A stretch of 64,000 nt of DNA from Dickeya oryzae. Lineage in GTDB: Bacteria; Pseudomonadota; Gammaproteobacteria; Enterobacterales; Enterobacteriaceae. The first letter of the stretch is position 1; each line of letters begins with the position of its first letter. The stretch lies in NCBI RefSeq assembly GCF_009372235.1, contig NZ_SULL01000015.1:144004-208003 (forward strand), given 5' to 3'. A program made the position numbers and the translations under genes. Under the pieces are notes generated by a model. That model ran no database searches. It saw only the letters and a list, made by a program, of their open reading frames with translations, and had not been told where the DNA came from. Positions 38,778 through 48,022 of the stretch are shown in pieces.

Positions 38778-40793
38778 GTCTCTGGCCTTCGCCAGTTGGG
38801 CGCGCAGATTGGCCAGATGGTTCTGCCCTTTTTGCATCCGCTCCTGTGGGCTGACGACTTTGCGTTCGGTTTCCCACATCACATCATCCTGCGGCAATTC
38901 CAGCAGGAAACGACTCGGTTCCGGGCGAATCAACTCACCGTATTGCCGACGTTCGCGGCACAAGGTAAACGTCAGTTCTTTCTGTGCCCGGGTAATACCC
39001 ACATAGGCCAGACGGCGCTCTTCGTCGACATTGTCTTCATCAATGCTGGTCTGGTGCGGTAACACCCCTTCTTCCATGCCGACCAGATACACGTAAGGGA
39101 ACTCCAGCCCTTTGGAGGCGTGCAGCGTCATCAGTTGCACCTGATCCAGTTCTTCTTCAGCCTCGTTACGCTCCATCATATCGCGCAGGGTAAACCGGGT
39201 GACGACCTGGGTCAGCGTCATCGGTTCATCCAAATCGCTGCCCTCCAGCATTTCCGTCATCCAGGTAAACAGCGTATTGACGTTTTTCATGCGCATTTCC
39301 GCTGCTTTCGGACTGGGTGAGGTTTCATACAACCAGCTTTCGTAATCCAGCCCGTGGATCAAATCACGTACCGCTTTCACCGGTTCCTGTTCCGCCAGTC
39401 GGGCAATGTCACCGATCCACTGTGTGAAACGCTGCAATGACTCCAGCCCGCGGCCGCTCAGGGTCTGGCTCAGTCCCATATCGAAGCTGGCGTTAAACAG
39501 GCTACGGTTGCGCTGCCTGGCCCACTCGCCGAGCTTTTGCAGTGTCGCCGGGCCGATTTCACGCTTGGGGGTATTCACGATACGCAAGAATGCGCTGTCG
39601 TCTTCCGGGTTGGTCAGCACGCGCAAATAAGCCAGCAGGTCTTTGATTTCCGGGCGAGAGAAAAACGACGTACCGCCGGAAATGCGATAAGGAATGCGGT
39701 TTTGCATCAACACTTTTTCGAACAACCGGGACTGGTGGTTACCGCGATAAAGAATGGCGTAGTCGCCATACTGGGTTTTGCGGATAAAGTGATGGGCAAT
39801 CAGCTCGCCCACGACCCGTTCCGCTTCATGATCTTCGTTATTGGCGGTGATGATTTTAAGCTCTTCACCATATCCCAGCTCGGAATACAGCCGCTTTTCG
39901 AACACATGCGGGTTGTTGGCGATAAGAATATTCGCGGCCTTGAGAATACGCCCGGACGAACGGTAATTCTGCTCTAGCTTAACAACCTGCAATTGCGGAA
40001 AGTCCTGCTGCAACAGCGACAAGTTTTGCGGGCGAGCACCGCGCCAGGAGTAAATCGACTGGTCGTCGTCGCCCACCACGGTAAAGCGCGCCCGACTGCC
40101 TACCAGCAACTTCACCAGTTCGTACTGGCTGGTGTTGGTATCCTGATACTCATCCACCAGCAAATAACGCAGGCGGTTCTGCCAGCGTTCACGCACCTCT
40201 TCATTGCGTTTAAGCAATAACGTCGGCAGCAGGATCAGGTCATCAAAATCCAACACGTTGCAGGCCCGCAGATGATCGTCATACAGCCGGTAGCAATGCG
40301 CAAACAACCGGTCCCGCTCTGAGCGCGCCAGTACTGCTGCCTGTGCGGGGTCAATCAGGTCGTTTTTCCAGTTGGACAAGGCAGACACGAGCTGTTGCAG
40401 TAAGTCTTTGTCGTTTTGCAGCCACAACTCCGTCAGCTCTTTTAACAGCGCCAGCTGATCCTGATCGTCAAACAGCGAGAAGTTAGACTTCATGCCCAAC
40501 GCTGCGTACTCACGCTTGATGATCTCAAGCCCCAACGTATGGAAGGTCGCAATCAGCAAACCACGGGTTTCCTTACGCCCCAGCGTTTGCGCCACACGCT
40601 CTTTCATCTCCCGGGCCGCTTTATTGGTGAAGGTCACCGCCGCAATATGGCGGGCCTGATAGCCGCAACCCCGGATAAGATGGGCGATTTTTTGGGTAAT
40701 TACTCGCGTTTTGCCGGATCCCGCCCCGGCCAGGACCAGACAGGGACCGGTCACAAATTCAACGGCGTGTTGTTGGCTGGGATTCATGCGCAT
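38769..40793 (-). CDS. rep: ATP-dependent DNA helicase Rep
   Basis: The 674-residue 3'-to-5' superfamily 1 helicase helps replication forks pass proteins and transcription complexes. Motifs are [14 protein letters not shown] (I, residues 16-29), [10 protein letters not shown] (Ia), [10 protein letters not shown] (II), [14 protein letters not shown] (III), LEQNYRSS (IV) and [14 protein letters not shown] (V). I start at 40793 ([13 protein letters not shown]), matching E. coli; the frame is open 37 codons upstream, but that stretch is intergenic. Convergent with pehX and divergent from ppiC. Confidence 0.97.
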   Translation of the reverse strand: MRMNPSQQHAVEFVTGPCLVLAGAGSGKTRVITQKIAHLIRGCGYQARHIAAVTFTNKAAREMKERVAQTLGRKETRGLLIATFHTLGLEIIKREYAALGMKSNFSLFDDQDQLALLKELTELWLQNDKDLLQQLVSALSNWKNDLIDPAQAAVLARSERDRLFAHCYRLYDDHLRACNVLDFDDLILLPTLLLKRNEEVRERWQNRLRYLLVDEYQDTNTSQYELVKLLVGSRARFTVVGDDDQSIYSWRGARPQNLSLLQQDFPQLQVVKLEQNYRSSGRILKAANILIANNPHVFEKRLYSELGYGEELKIITANNEDHEAERVVGELIAHHFIRKTQYGDYAILYRGNHQSRLFEKVLMQNRIPYRISGGTSFFSRPEIKDLLAYLRVLTNPEDDSAFLRIVNTPKREIGPATLQKLGEWARQRNRSLFNASFDMGLSQTLSGRGLESLQRFTQWIGDIARLAEQEPVKAVRDLIHGLDYESWLYETSPSPKAAEMRMKNVNTLFTWMTEMLEGSDLDEPMTLTQVVTRFTLRDMMERNEAEEELDQVQLMTLHASKGLEFPYVYLVGMEEGVLPHQTSIDEDNVDEERRLAYVGITRAQKELTFTLCRERRQYGELIRPEPSRFLLELPQDDVMWETERKVVSPQERMQKGQNHLANLRAQLAKARDKD

Positions 40794-40976
40794 GATGTTT
40801 CGAGCTCGACGTTCAAACGGAAGGGGATTGTAACAGAACAGGATTGTAGCAAAAGTGCGGACCGGCGCGAGGCCTCCTTCCCCAAACAGGAACACGCGCC
40901 GCATTTCCTTTCGTCACAAGGGGGTGCTAGGCTGTGACTGGTAACATCGGCTTTCCCTTTGCTCAAGGAGCGTACT

Positions 40977-41258
40977 ATGGCAAATACCGCAGCAGCATTG
41001 CACATTCTGGTGGATACCGAACAGCAGGCCACCGACATTCTGGCTCAACTCGAGAAGGGAGCGGACTTTCAGCAGTTAGCAAAAAAACACTCGACCTGCC
41101 CGTCAAAGCGTAATGGCGGCGACTTAGGCGAATTCCGTAAAGGCGACATGGTTCCGGACTTCGACAAGGCGGTGTTTTCCTGCGAGCTGCTCAAACCCTT
41201 CGGCCCGGTCAAAACCCAGTTCGGCTACCACATTATCAAGGTGTTGTACCGTAACTAA
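40977..41258 (+). CDS. ppiC: peptidyl-prolyl cis-trans isomerase C (parvulin)
   Basis: The 93-residue cytoplasmic parvulin consists of the catalytic domain alone: AALHILV at the N-terminus, [13 protein letters not shown] in the middle and [14 protein letters not shown] at the end. The start at 40977 is set by AAGGAG six bases upstream and by the E. coli protein length; an ATG six codons earlier is open. It diverges from rep. A small stem with T run lies just after it. Confidence 0.96.
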   Translation: MANTAAALHILVDTEQQATDILAQLEKGADFQQLAKKHSTCPSKRNGGDLGEFRKGDMVPDFDKAVFSCELLKPFGPVKTQFGYHIIKVLYRN

Positions 41259-41270
41259 CGGGAGTAGAGG

Positions 41271-41287
41271 CGGCGAAAGCCGTTTTT
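41271..41287 (+). terminator. short terminator after ppiC
   Basis: CGGC-GAAA-GCCG followed by TTTTT. The stem is only four base pairs, though with a stable GNRA loop, so it may be a weak terminator. Confidence 0.5.
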
Positions 41288-41329
41288 AGGCTGTTAACAC
41301 CCCCTCTTACATTACAGGTGAGTGCTTTC

Positions 41330-41522
41330 TGGCATTAAAACTGTGCTGAGGTGGACGACTTCGCCGGGTGAGCGGCATGGATGCCGCGAAAGCTCGTGTC
41401 GCGTCAGGAACGCGTCACGGGCGGCCCGAACAGCGAAGTCGAACGCCGAAGGGACCGCGAAGCGGCACAGTTTAGCCCCCAAGCCAGTGGTCAAGGAGAG
41501 GTGGCGTTTGAACCTCTCCTTG
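41330..41522. repeat. multi-hairpin intergenic element between ppiC and putA
   Basis: The 363-base gap between ppiC and putA contains a G+C-rich stretch with at least four stable hairpins in a row: GCGGCAT-GG-ATGCCGC (41372-41387), GTGTCGCGT-CAGGA-ACGCGTCAC (41396-41418), CCGC-GAA-GCGG (about 41456-41466) and CAAGGAGAGG / CCTCTCCTTG (41492-41522). Overlapping open frames have no family features. It resembles intergenic elements I associate with pectolytic enterobacteria, but I cannot verify copy number. It could be a structured RNA or a repeat. Confidence 0.5.
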
Positions 41523-41621
41523 TCGTGCGTACGGTGATGCTGCAAAAGAATAACCGATGTTATCAAGCACGAAACCTTTCACAGTTCCGACATAAATCAC
41601 CGATAACAACCTCTGGTGTCA

Positions 41622-44600
41622 TTATCCAATCGTCATCAGGCTGGCATTGCCGCCCGCGGCAGCGGTGTTAATACTGAGCGAGCGCTCGATCAGCAACCGC
41701 TCCAGCACAATGTCAGTTTCGCCACGGGACAGCCCCTGTACACCGACAATCGCCCCGTCGCGTTGCGCTAACTGCTCGCTAAGCTGACGCAACTGATCGG
41801 CATCACCGTGGAAAATCACCGCGTCAAACCGGCTGCCGTCCGTTATGCCATCACGGCAGAATACCAGCCGTGCCTGTACCGCTTCAGGCAGGTGCCGATA
41901 CAGCGCCTGTCGCTCCGGCGTTTCACGCCACATCGCCCGGCTGCCCACCGCCAGCACCGCCGCCAGTTGCACCAGCGCGTCATCGTCATTATCCGCCACA
42001 CACAGCACCTGCTCTCGCGGCAACAACGTATAGGTATTACGCTCACCGGTCGGGCCGGGTAATATCCGGATGGCACCACTCTGCGTCAGCCCGGCATAAC
42101 GCTGGCAACAAGACACCAGCGCGTTACGCTGCGTCTGCCGCGCCCAGGTTTCCAGCGCCTGTAATCCGGCCAGCAGTGTCTGGCGTGCGGTGAAGTCGGC
42201 CGGGCGTTCGTTGTCCTGATGGGTGAATATCTGCGTTGCGGCATCATCCGGGCGATGCGACAGCAACCGGTGCAGATAAAGCGGCCCGCCCGCTTTGGGC
42301 CCGGTACCGGATAACCCCTCACCGCCAAACGGCTGTACACCGACTACCGCACCGACCATATTGCGGTTCACATACAGATTGCCCACCTTCGCCAGCCCCG
42401 TCACCCGCGCGATGGTTTCATCGATACGGGTATGCAGACCCAGCGTGAGGCCGTAACCAGCCGCGTTGATGTGTCGAATCAATGTCTCCAGTTGATGGCG
42501 GGAATAACGCACAACATGCAGCGCCGGACCAAACACCTCCTGTTGCAGCTCTTCCACACTGCCCAGCTCAATCAGCGTCGGGGGAATAAAATACCCGTGT
42601 CCCCATTCCGCCTCATCCTGGCTATTCGCCCAGGTGGCCTGAAACACTGGCCGCCCTTTGGCCCTCATCGTGTGAATATGGTGACCAATCCGCTGCTTCG
42701 CATCGCCATCGATCAGCGGCCCGACATCGGTGGAAAGCCGCTCCGGGTTCCCCATGCGGTACTCCGCCATTGCCCCGCGTAGCATCGTCAGCGTTTTCTC
42801 CGCGACTTCCTCCTGCACACACAGCAGCCGCAACGCCGAACAACGCTGACCGGCACTATCGAACGCCGACGTCATCACATCCGCCACCACCTGTTCGGTC
42901 AGCGCCGACGAATCAACAATCATCGCGTTGATACCGCCGGTTTCGGCGATGAGCGGCGTGGTACGCCCTTGCGGGTCGAGCCGTCCAGCCAGCACGCGTT
43001 GTAACTGAGAGGCGACAGCCGTAGAACCGGTAAACATGACCCCACGTACCCGCTCGTCACGCACCAGTGCCGCCCCCACGGTTTCGCCATTCCCCGGCAA
43101 CAATTGCAGCGCACCGACCGGCACCCCAGCTTCATGCAGTATCTGCACCGCCTGTGCCGCAATCAGCGGTGTCTGCTCCGCTGGTTTAGCCAGTACGCTG
43201 TTACCCGCCGCCAGCGCCGCTGCCACCTGCCCGGTAAAAATAGCGAGCGGGAAATTCCACGGGCTGATGCACACCACCGGCCCCAGTGGGCGGTAATCAT
43301 GATTGTTGAATGTCTCGCGCACCAATGCAGCGTAATAACGCAAGAAATCCACGGCTTCGCGGACTTCCGCCACCGCATTCGCCAGCGTTTTGCCGGCCTC
43401 CCGTACCAGCAATCCCAACAGCTGTTGTTGCTGGTTTTCCAGCAGGTCGGCCGCCCGCGACAGGATAGCCGCCCGTTCGGTGGCGGGCGTAGCGAACCAG
43501 ATATCACCGGCGCTGGCCGCCTGCTCCAGCGCCAGCATGACCTCCTGGGGCTGCGCCTCACGCACGTAGCCCACCACATCACGCGGCTCAGCCGGGTTAA
43601 CGACCGGTCGGGCCTCACCGCCGACATCGCCGTCGACAGCCAGTATCGGTTGTGCCTGCCAGGGCCGGGCAGCACCGCTTAGCAGCGCACTGGATAGCGA
43701 CGCCAGCCGATGCTCGCTGGATAAATCCAGCCCGCTGGCGTTGCGTCGCCCATTGCCATACAGCGCACGCGGTAACGGAATACGCGGATGCGGCAGCCCA
43801 ACCTGCCCATCCCGCACCGCCAGTGCTTCCGCTTCCCTGACCGGGTCAGCCACCAGTGTTTCCAGTGCCACCGACGGGTCGGCAATCCGGTTAACAAACG
43901 AGGTATTGGCACCATTTTCCAGCAAACGGCGCACCAGATAGGCCAGCAGGGTTTCATGGGTACCAACCGGGGAGTAAATCCGGCATGGACGGTTCAGTTT
44001 TCCGTCAGCCACCTTACCCACAACCTGCTCGTATAACGGCTCTCCCATGCCGTGCAGGCACTGGAATTCATATTGCCCTGGGTAGTAGTTGTTGCCTGCC
44101 AGATGGTAGATGGCGCTGAGCGTATGGGCGTTGTGGGTGGCAAACTGCGGGTAAATCAGGTTCGGCACCGCCAGCAGGCGACGGGCACACGCCAGATAGG
44201 AGATATCGGTGTACAGCTTGCGGGTGTAGACCGGGTAGCCTTCCAGCCCATCCACCTGAGCGCGTTTGACTTCGCTATCCCAGTAAGCACCTTTCACCAG
44301 CCGCACCATCAGTCGTCGCTGACTACGACGCGCCAGGTCGATAATCGCATCAATCACAAAGGGACAGCGTTTCTGGTAAGCCTGAATCACGAAACCGATG
44401 CCGTTCCACCCGGCCAGTTGCGGTTCAAAACACAACCGTTCGAGCAGGTCGAGAGACAGCTCCAGCCGGTCCGCTTCTTCGGCATCAATGTTAATGCCGA
44501 TATCGTAGTGCCGGGCCAACAGCGTTAACGACAGCAGGCGCGGATATAACTCGTCCATCACGCGCTCGTACTGCGCCCGGCTGTAGCGCGGGTGCAACGC

Positions 44601-45599
44601 CGAAAGTTTGATGGAAATCCCCGGCCCTTCGTAAATACCACGCCCGCAGGCGGCTTTACCAATCGCGTGAATGGCCTGCTGATAGGATGCCAGATACGCC
44701 GTGGCGTCATCACCGGTCATCGCCGCTTCGCCCAGCATGTCGTAGGAATAGCGGAAGCCTCGCGCCTCCAGCTTGCGGGCATTCGCCAGCGCTTCGGCGA
44801 TGGTTTCCCCGGTGACGAACTGCTCGCCCATCAACCGCATCGCCATGTCCACGCCTTTGCGCACCAGCGGCTCACCGCTTTTGGCGATGATACGGTTCAA
44901 CGCACCGGAGAGATGAGATTCATTGTGGGTCGATACCAGTTTGCCGGTCACCAGTAGCCCCCAGGCCGCGGCATTGACGAACAACGAGGTACTACGCCCA
45001 ACGTGTGACTGCCAGTTACCGGTGCTGATTTTGTCGCGAATCAGTGCGTCCCGCGTCGGTTTATCTGGAATACGCAACAGCGCCTCCGCCAGACACATCA
45101 ACGCCACGCCCTCCTGCGATGACAGCGAAAACTCCTGCAACAGGCTCTGTACCATGCCTGCCCGGCCGCCGCTGTTTTTCTGCTGGCGTAGCGTCGTCGC
45201 CAGGCGGGTCGCCAGCGCGCTGGCGGCGTGCGATATCGCCTCTGGCATGCGCGCTTGTTCCAGCAACATCGGTATCATCTCTGTTTCCGGCCGACGGTAC
45301 GCCGCCGTGATCGCTGAACGTAGTACCGACTGCGGCAAAACCTGCTCCGCGAAGTCCAAAAACGGCTGGTGGGTTTCTTCTTGTGGCGATTGCGGCATAA
45401 TCTCTGCCGCCTCACTCGGGTCTTGCCCGACCGGCTGAGGAATTTCAGGCGTGTCGGCACCACTTTCAAGGCGTTCGAGATAGCTGAAAATGGCCTGTTT
45501 AATCAGCCAGTGCGGCGTGCGATCGATGCGCTGCGCCGCGGCTTTAAGACGCTCACGCGTGGCCTCATCGAGCTTGACGCCCATAGTCGTGGTGCCCAT
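41622..45599 (-). CDS. putA: trifunctional proline utilisation protein PutA
   Basis: The 1325-residue protein oxidises proline to glutamate in two steps and represses the put genes when proline is scarce. Residues 1-47 are the ribbon-helix-helix DNA-binding domain (MGVKLDEATRERLKAAAQRI). The FAD proline dehydrogenase barrel is at about 260-615, with EGPGISIKLSALHPRY. The glutamate-semialdehyde dehydrogenase is at about 650-1130, with the catalytic cysteine in GQRCSALRLL. A C-terminal lid domain follows. Length and order match enterobacterial PutA. It diverges from putP; GTTGCA sites lie between them. Confidence 0.97.
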   Translation of the reverse strand: MGTTTMGVKLDEATRERLKAAAQRIDRTPHWLIKQAIFSYLERLESGADTPEIPQPVGQDPSEAAEIMPQSPQEETHQPFLDFAEQVLPQSVLRSAITAAYRRPETEMIPMLLEQARMPEAISHAASALATRLATTLRQQKNSGGRAGMVQSLLQEFSLSSQEGVALMCLAEALLRIPDKPTRDALIRDKISTGNWQSHVGRSTSLFVNAAAWGLLVTGKLVSTHNESHLSGALNRIIAKSGEPLVRKGVDMAMRLMGEQFVTGETIAEALANARKLEARGFRYSYDMLGEAAMTGDDATAYLASYQQAIHAIGKAACGRGIYEGPGISIKLSALHPRYSRAQYERVMDELYPRLLSLTLLARHYDIGINIDAEEADRLELSLDLLERLCFEPQLAGWNGIGFVIQAYQKRCPFVIDAIIDLARRSQRRLMVRLVKGAYWDSEVKRAQVDGLEGYPVYTRKLYTDISYLACARRLLAVPNLIYPQFATHNAHTLSAIYHLAGNNYYPGQYEFQCLHGMGEPLYEQVVGKVADGKLNRPCRIYSPVGTHETLLAYLVRRLLENGANTSFVNRIADPSVALETLVADPVREAEALAVRDGQVGLPHPRIPLPRALYGNGRRNASGLDLSSEHRLASLSSALLSGAARPWQAQPILAVDGDVGGEARPVVNPAEPRDVVGYVREAQPQEVMLALEQAASAGDIWFATPATERAAILSRAADLLENQQQQLLGLLVREAGKTLANAVAEVREAVDFLRYYAALVRETFNNHDYRPLGPVVCISPWNFPLAIFTGQVAAALAAGNSVLAKPAEQTPLIAAQAVQILHEAGVPVGALQLLPGNGETVGAALVRDERVRGVMFTGSTAVASQLQRVLAGRLDPQGRTTPLIAETGGINAMIVDSSALTEQVVADVMTSAFDSAGQRCSALRLLCVQEEVAEKTLTMLRGAMAEYRMGNPERLSTDVGPLIDGDAKQRIGHHIHTMRAKGRPVFQATWANSQDEAEWGHGYFIPPTLIELGSVEELQQEVFGPALHVVRYSRHQLETLIRHINAAGYGLTLGLHTRIDETIARVTGLAKVGNLYVNRNMVGAVVGVQPFGGEGLSGTGPKAGGPLYLHRLLSHRPDDAATQIFTHQDNERPADFTARQTLLAGLQALETWARQTQRNALVSCCQRYAGLTQSGAIRILPGPTGERNTYTLLPREQVLCVADNDDDALVQLAAVLAVGSRAMWRETPERQALYRHLPEAVQARLVFCRDGITDGSRFDAVIFHGDADQLRQLSEQLAQRDGAIVGVQGLSRGETDIVLERLLIERSLSINTAAAGGNASLMTIG

Positions 45600-45621
45600 A
45601 TCCGCTCCTGTTGTGCGCCCT

Positions 45622-45714
45622 CAATACATCGAGTTGCAGGCCAAAACGATCGCGTTGGCCCCAAAGGCGAGGAAGAAAGCCAACGTACCTGCAACCTGAC
45701 GTATGACGGGTATA
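45622..45714. repeat. shortened copy of the wzzE-wecA element in the put control region
   Basis: The left end ATCGAGTTGCAGG and the right end GTACCTGCAAC...GACGGGTATA match the 194-bp element at 30239-30432, but the middle is reduced to about 45 bases. The right halves translate to almost the same peptide (EESQRTCNL.YDGY), which shows common origin. It starts 22 bases from the putA start. Confidence 0.75.
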
Positions 45715-45894
45715 AGAAAGTGATGTTGGAAAGCAAAGCTACTATCCGGCATGTTGCAACTTTGTGCAACCTTGTTAATGAACTACGCTTTTCATCCTAT
45801 TGCCGCCCATTCTTCTGAATGATCGCAGGCTTTATTGGCAATGCCAGCCGCGTTGGCATGTCGCTTTAGCCAGCCATCAGTTGAAAGGTGCAAC
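45633..45894. promoter_or_regulatory. cluster of PutA-type operators
   Basis: GTTGCA, the core recognised by PutA's ribbon-helix-helix domain, occurs at 45633, 45690 (reverse), 45753 (palindromic GTTGCAAC), 45765 (reverse) and 45889 (reverse). The E. coli put region likewise has several such sites. The first two belong to the repeat at 45622-45714. Repression of both genes without proline is inferred. Confidence 0.65.
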
Positions 45895-45992
45895 CTGTAG
45901 CAACTATTATCGCGAATCCGTTCCGGCAAGCCGGACAGTGCCCGGCCTACCGGAGCGCAGGACTGACGGATCGCATCACAATGGAGAAAATA

Positions 45993-47492
45993 ATGACGAC
46001 GATGAGCACACCATTGCTGGTGACCTTTCTGGTGTACATCTTCGGGATGGTGTTGATCGGCCTGATGGCCTATCGCGCCACCCACAATTTTGGCGACTAT
46101 ATTCTGGGTGGACGCCGTATGGGGAGTGTGGTCACGGCGTTATCTGCCGGGGCCTCCGACATGAGCGGCTGGCTGCTAATGGGGCTGCCGGGGGCCGTCT
46201 TTTTGTCAGGTATCTCGGAAAGCTGGATAGCGATTGGCCTGACCATCGGCGCTTACCTGAACTGGACCTGGGTCGCCGGACGCCTGCGGGTACATACCGA
46301 GGTTAATCATAACGCGCTGACACTGCCGGATTACTTCAGCCACCGCTTTGAAGATAAAAGCAAACTGCTGCGGGTCATTTCCGCGCTGGTGATTCTGGTG
46401 TTTTTCACCATTTATTGCGCTTCCGGCATTGTGGCGGGTGCCCGTCTGTTCGAAAGTACCTTCGGCATGAGCTACAACACCGCGTTGTGGGCCGGTGCGG
46501 CGGCGACCATTGCCTATACCTTTATCGGCGGCTATCTGGCCGTTAGCTGGACTGACACCGTACAGGCCAGCCTGATGATTTTCGCGCTGATCCTGACGCC
46601 GGTGATCGTCATTCTGTCGGTTGGCGGCATCGCACCGTCACTGGCGGTCATTGAAAGCAAAAACCCGGCTAATCTGGACATGTTCAAGGGGTTGAACACC
46701 GTCGCGATTCTGTCGTTGCTGGGGTGGGGGCTGGGGTATTTCGGCCAGCCGCATATTCTGGCGCGCTTTATGGCAGCCGATTCACACCACACCATCCGCA
46801 ATGCCCGTCGTATCAGTATGACCTGGATGGTGCTCTGTCTGGCCGGTGCCGTCACCGTCGGATTCTTCGGTATTGCCTACTTCACGGGTAATCCTGATCA
46901 GGCGGGCAATGTTTCTCAAAACGGTGAGCGCGTCTTCATTGAACTGGCGCGTCTGCTGTTTAACCCGTGGATTGCTGGCATATTGCTGTCCGCGATTCTG
47001 GCGGCGGTGATGAGTACGCTCAGTTGCCAGTTGCTGGTGTGTTCCAGCGCCATCACCGAAGATTTGTACAAACCGTTTTTGCGTAAAAACGCCAGTCAGA
47101 GAGAATTGGTCTGGGTCGGTCGTGCCATGGTGCTGCTGGTCTCGGTCATCGCGATTGCACTGGCGGTGAACCCGGAAAACCGCGTGCTGGGGCTGGTCAG
47201 TTACGCCTGGGCCGGTTTCGGCGCGGCCTTCGGCCCTGTCATTCTGATTTCCCTGCTGTGGCCGCGCATGACTCGCAATGGCGCGCTGGCAGGCATGCTG
47301 GTCGGTGCCGTGACCGTGATCGTCTGGAAACAGCACGGCTGGCTAAATCTGTATGAAATCATCCCCGGTTTTCTGCTGTCCAGTGCGGCGATTATGGTCG
47401 TGAGCCTGCTGGGCCGGGCACCTTCTTCTGTCGTCACCGAGCGCTTCCAAAAGGCCGAGCAGGTATTTAAGTCTGCACCGGCGGACGCCTGA
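45993..47492 (+). CDS. putP: sodium/proline symporter PutP
   Basis: The 499-residue inner-membrane carrier belongs to the sodium:solute symporter family, with about thirteen helices. Conserved segments are LSAGASDMSGWLLMGLPG near residue 50 (sodium and proline site), GARLFESTFGMSY near 150 and AILAAVMSTLSCQLLVCSS near 335. I chose the ATG at 45993 because GGAG lies seven bases ahead; an ATG four codons earlier is less well placed. It imports proline for PutA, which is encoded divergently. Confidence 0.95.
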   Translation: MTTMSTPLLVTFLVYIFGMVLIGLMAYRATHNFGDYILGGRRMGSVVTALSAGASDMSGWLLMGLPGAVFLSGISESWIAIGLTIGAYLNWTWVAGRLRVHTEVNHNALTLPDYFSHRFEDKSKLLRVISALVILVFFTIYCASGIVAGARLFESTFGMSYNTALWAGAAATIAYTFIGGYLAVSWTDTVQASLMIFALILTPVIVILSVGGIAPSLAVIESKNPANLDMFKGLNTVAILSLLGWGLGYFGQPHILARFMAADSHHTIRNARRISMTWMVLCLAGAVTVGFFGIAYFTGNPDQAGNVSQNGERVFIELARLLFNPWIAGILLSAILAAVMSTLSCQLLVCSSAITEDLYKPFLRKNASQRELVWVGRAMVLLVSVIAIALAVNPENRVLGLVSYAWAGFGAAFGPVILISLLWPRMTRNGALAGMLVGAVTVIVWKQHGWLNLYEIIPGFLLSSAAIMVVSLLGRAPSSVVTERFQKAEQVFKSAPADA

Positions 47493-47505
47493 GCTTAAGA
47501 TAACG

Positions 47506-47531
47506 ATACGGCCCAGCGCATCGGGCCGTAT
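47506..47531. terminator. terminator between putP and the 47531 gene
   Basis: ATACGGCCC / GGGCCGTAT forms a perfect 9-bp stem with an 8-base loop between the convergent genes and touches the stop codon of the minus-strand gene. Confidence 0.7.
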
Positions 47532-47932
47532 TATGGGTGGGTCACGGTAATGCGGGTTTTCAGTGTGTCATAGCCGTCATGAAGGCGAACACGGTTATCC
47601 AACCGGTACACATCGCCAGTCAGGTTAATCACCAGTACACCCTCTTGCATACGGATATCGGCGTCACGGCTATTGGTCTTCAGAACCTCTTTGGCCTCCC
47701 CACCATTCACGCTGACGGTATACCGATAGACATCCCCTGCCATGGCACCACCACTCCCCAGCTCCAGCAGATTCACCGTCACGTTGTTTTCAAGCCGGTA
47801 TTGCCGTATCAACGTGTAATCGTCACCTGCCCCATAGAGAAAGGCCACCAGCATCACGGCCACGCCGACCATAGCAATACCGACTCTCCTTGAGGATAAA
47901 GAGAACGTCTTCGCTATTTTTATGTCCTGCAT
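47531..47932 (-). CDS. small membrane-anchored protein of unknown function
   Basis: I do not recognise this 133-residue protein. Residues about 17-34 (VGIAMVGVAVMLVAFLYG) form one hydrophobic segment behind a positive N-terminus, so it is either a membrane anchor or an uncleaved signal. The remaining about 95 residues look like a small beta-rich periplasmic domain (QYRLENNVTVNLLEL...YRYTVSVNGGEAKEVL). A GGGA ribosome site precedes the ATG. It stands alone between putP and ilvC, a place where E. coli has no such gene. Codon use looks like its neighbours'. Confidence 0.75.
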   Translation of the reverse strand: MQDIKIAKTFSLSSRRVGIAMVGVAVMLVAFLYGAGDDYTLIRQYRLENNVTVNLLELGSGGAMAGDVYRYTVSVNGGEAKEVLKTNSRDADIRMQEGVLVINLTGDVYRLDNRVRLHDGYDTLKTRITVTHP

Positions 47933-47965
47933 CGCTCATCCCTGCCCTACATTGTGAATTGAGTG

Positions 47966-47995
47966 CAAAAAAAACGGGGCGCAATCTGCGCCCCG
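47966..47995 (-). terminator. ilvC terminator
   Basis: On the minus strand CGGGGCGCA-GAT-TGCGCCCCG is followed by eight T. It lies 28 bases after the ilvC stop. Confidence 0.92.
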
Positions 47996-48022
47996 CTCTC
48001 AGGAGGAAAGGTCCCGATGACC

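Noticed and set aside
41322..41671. Two overlapping plus-strand frames in the ppiC-putA gap
   Set aside because: Arginine-rich, no ribosome site, and entirely within hairpin-forming sequence; treated as non-coding.
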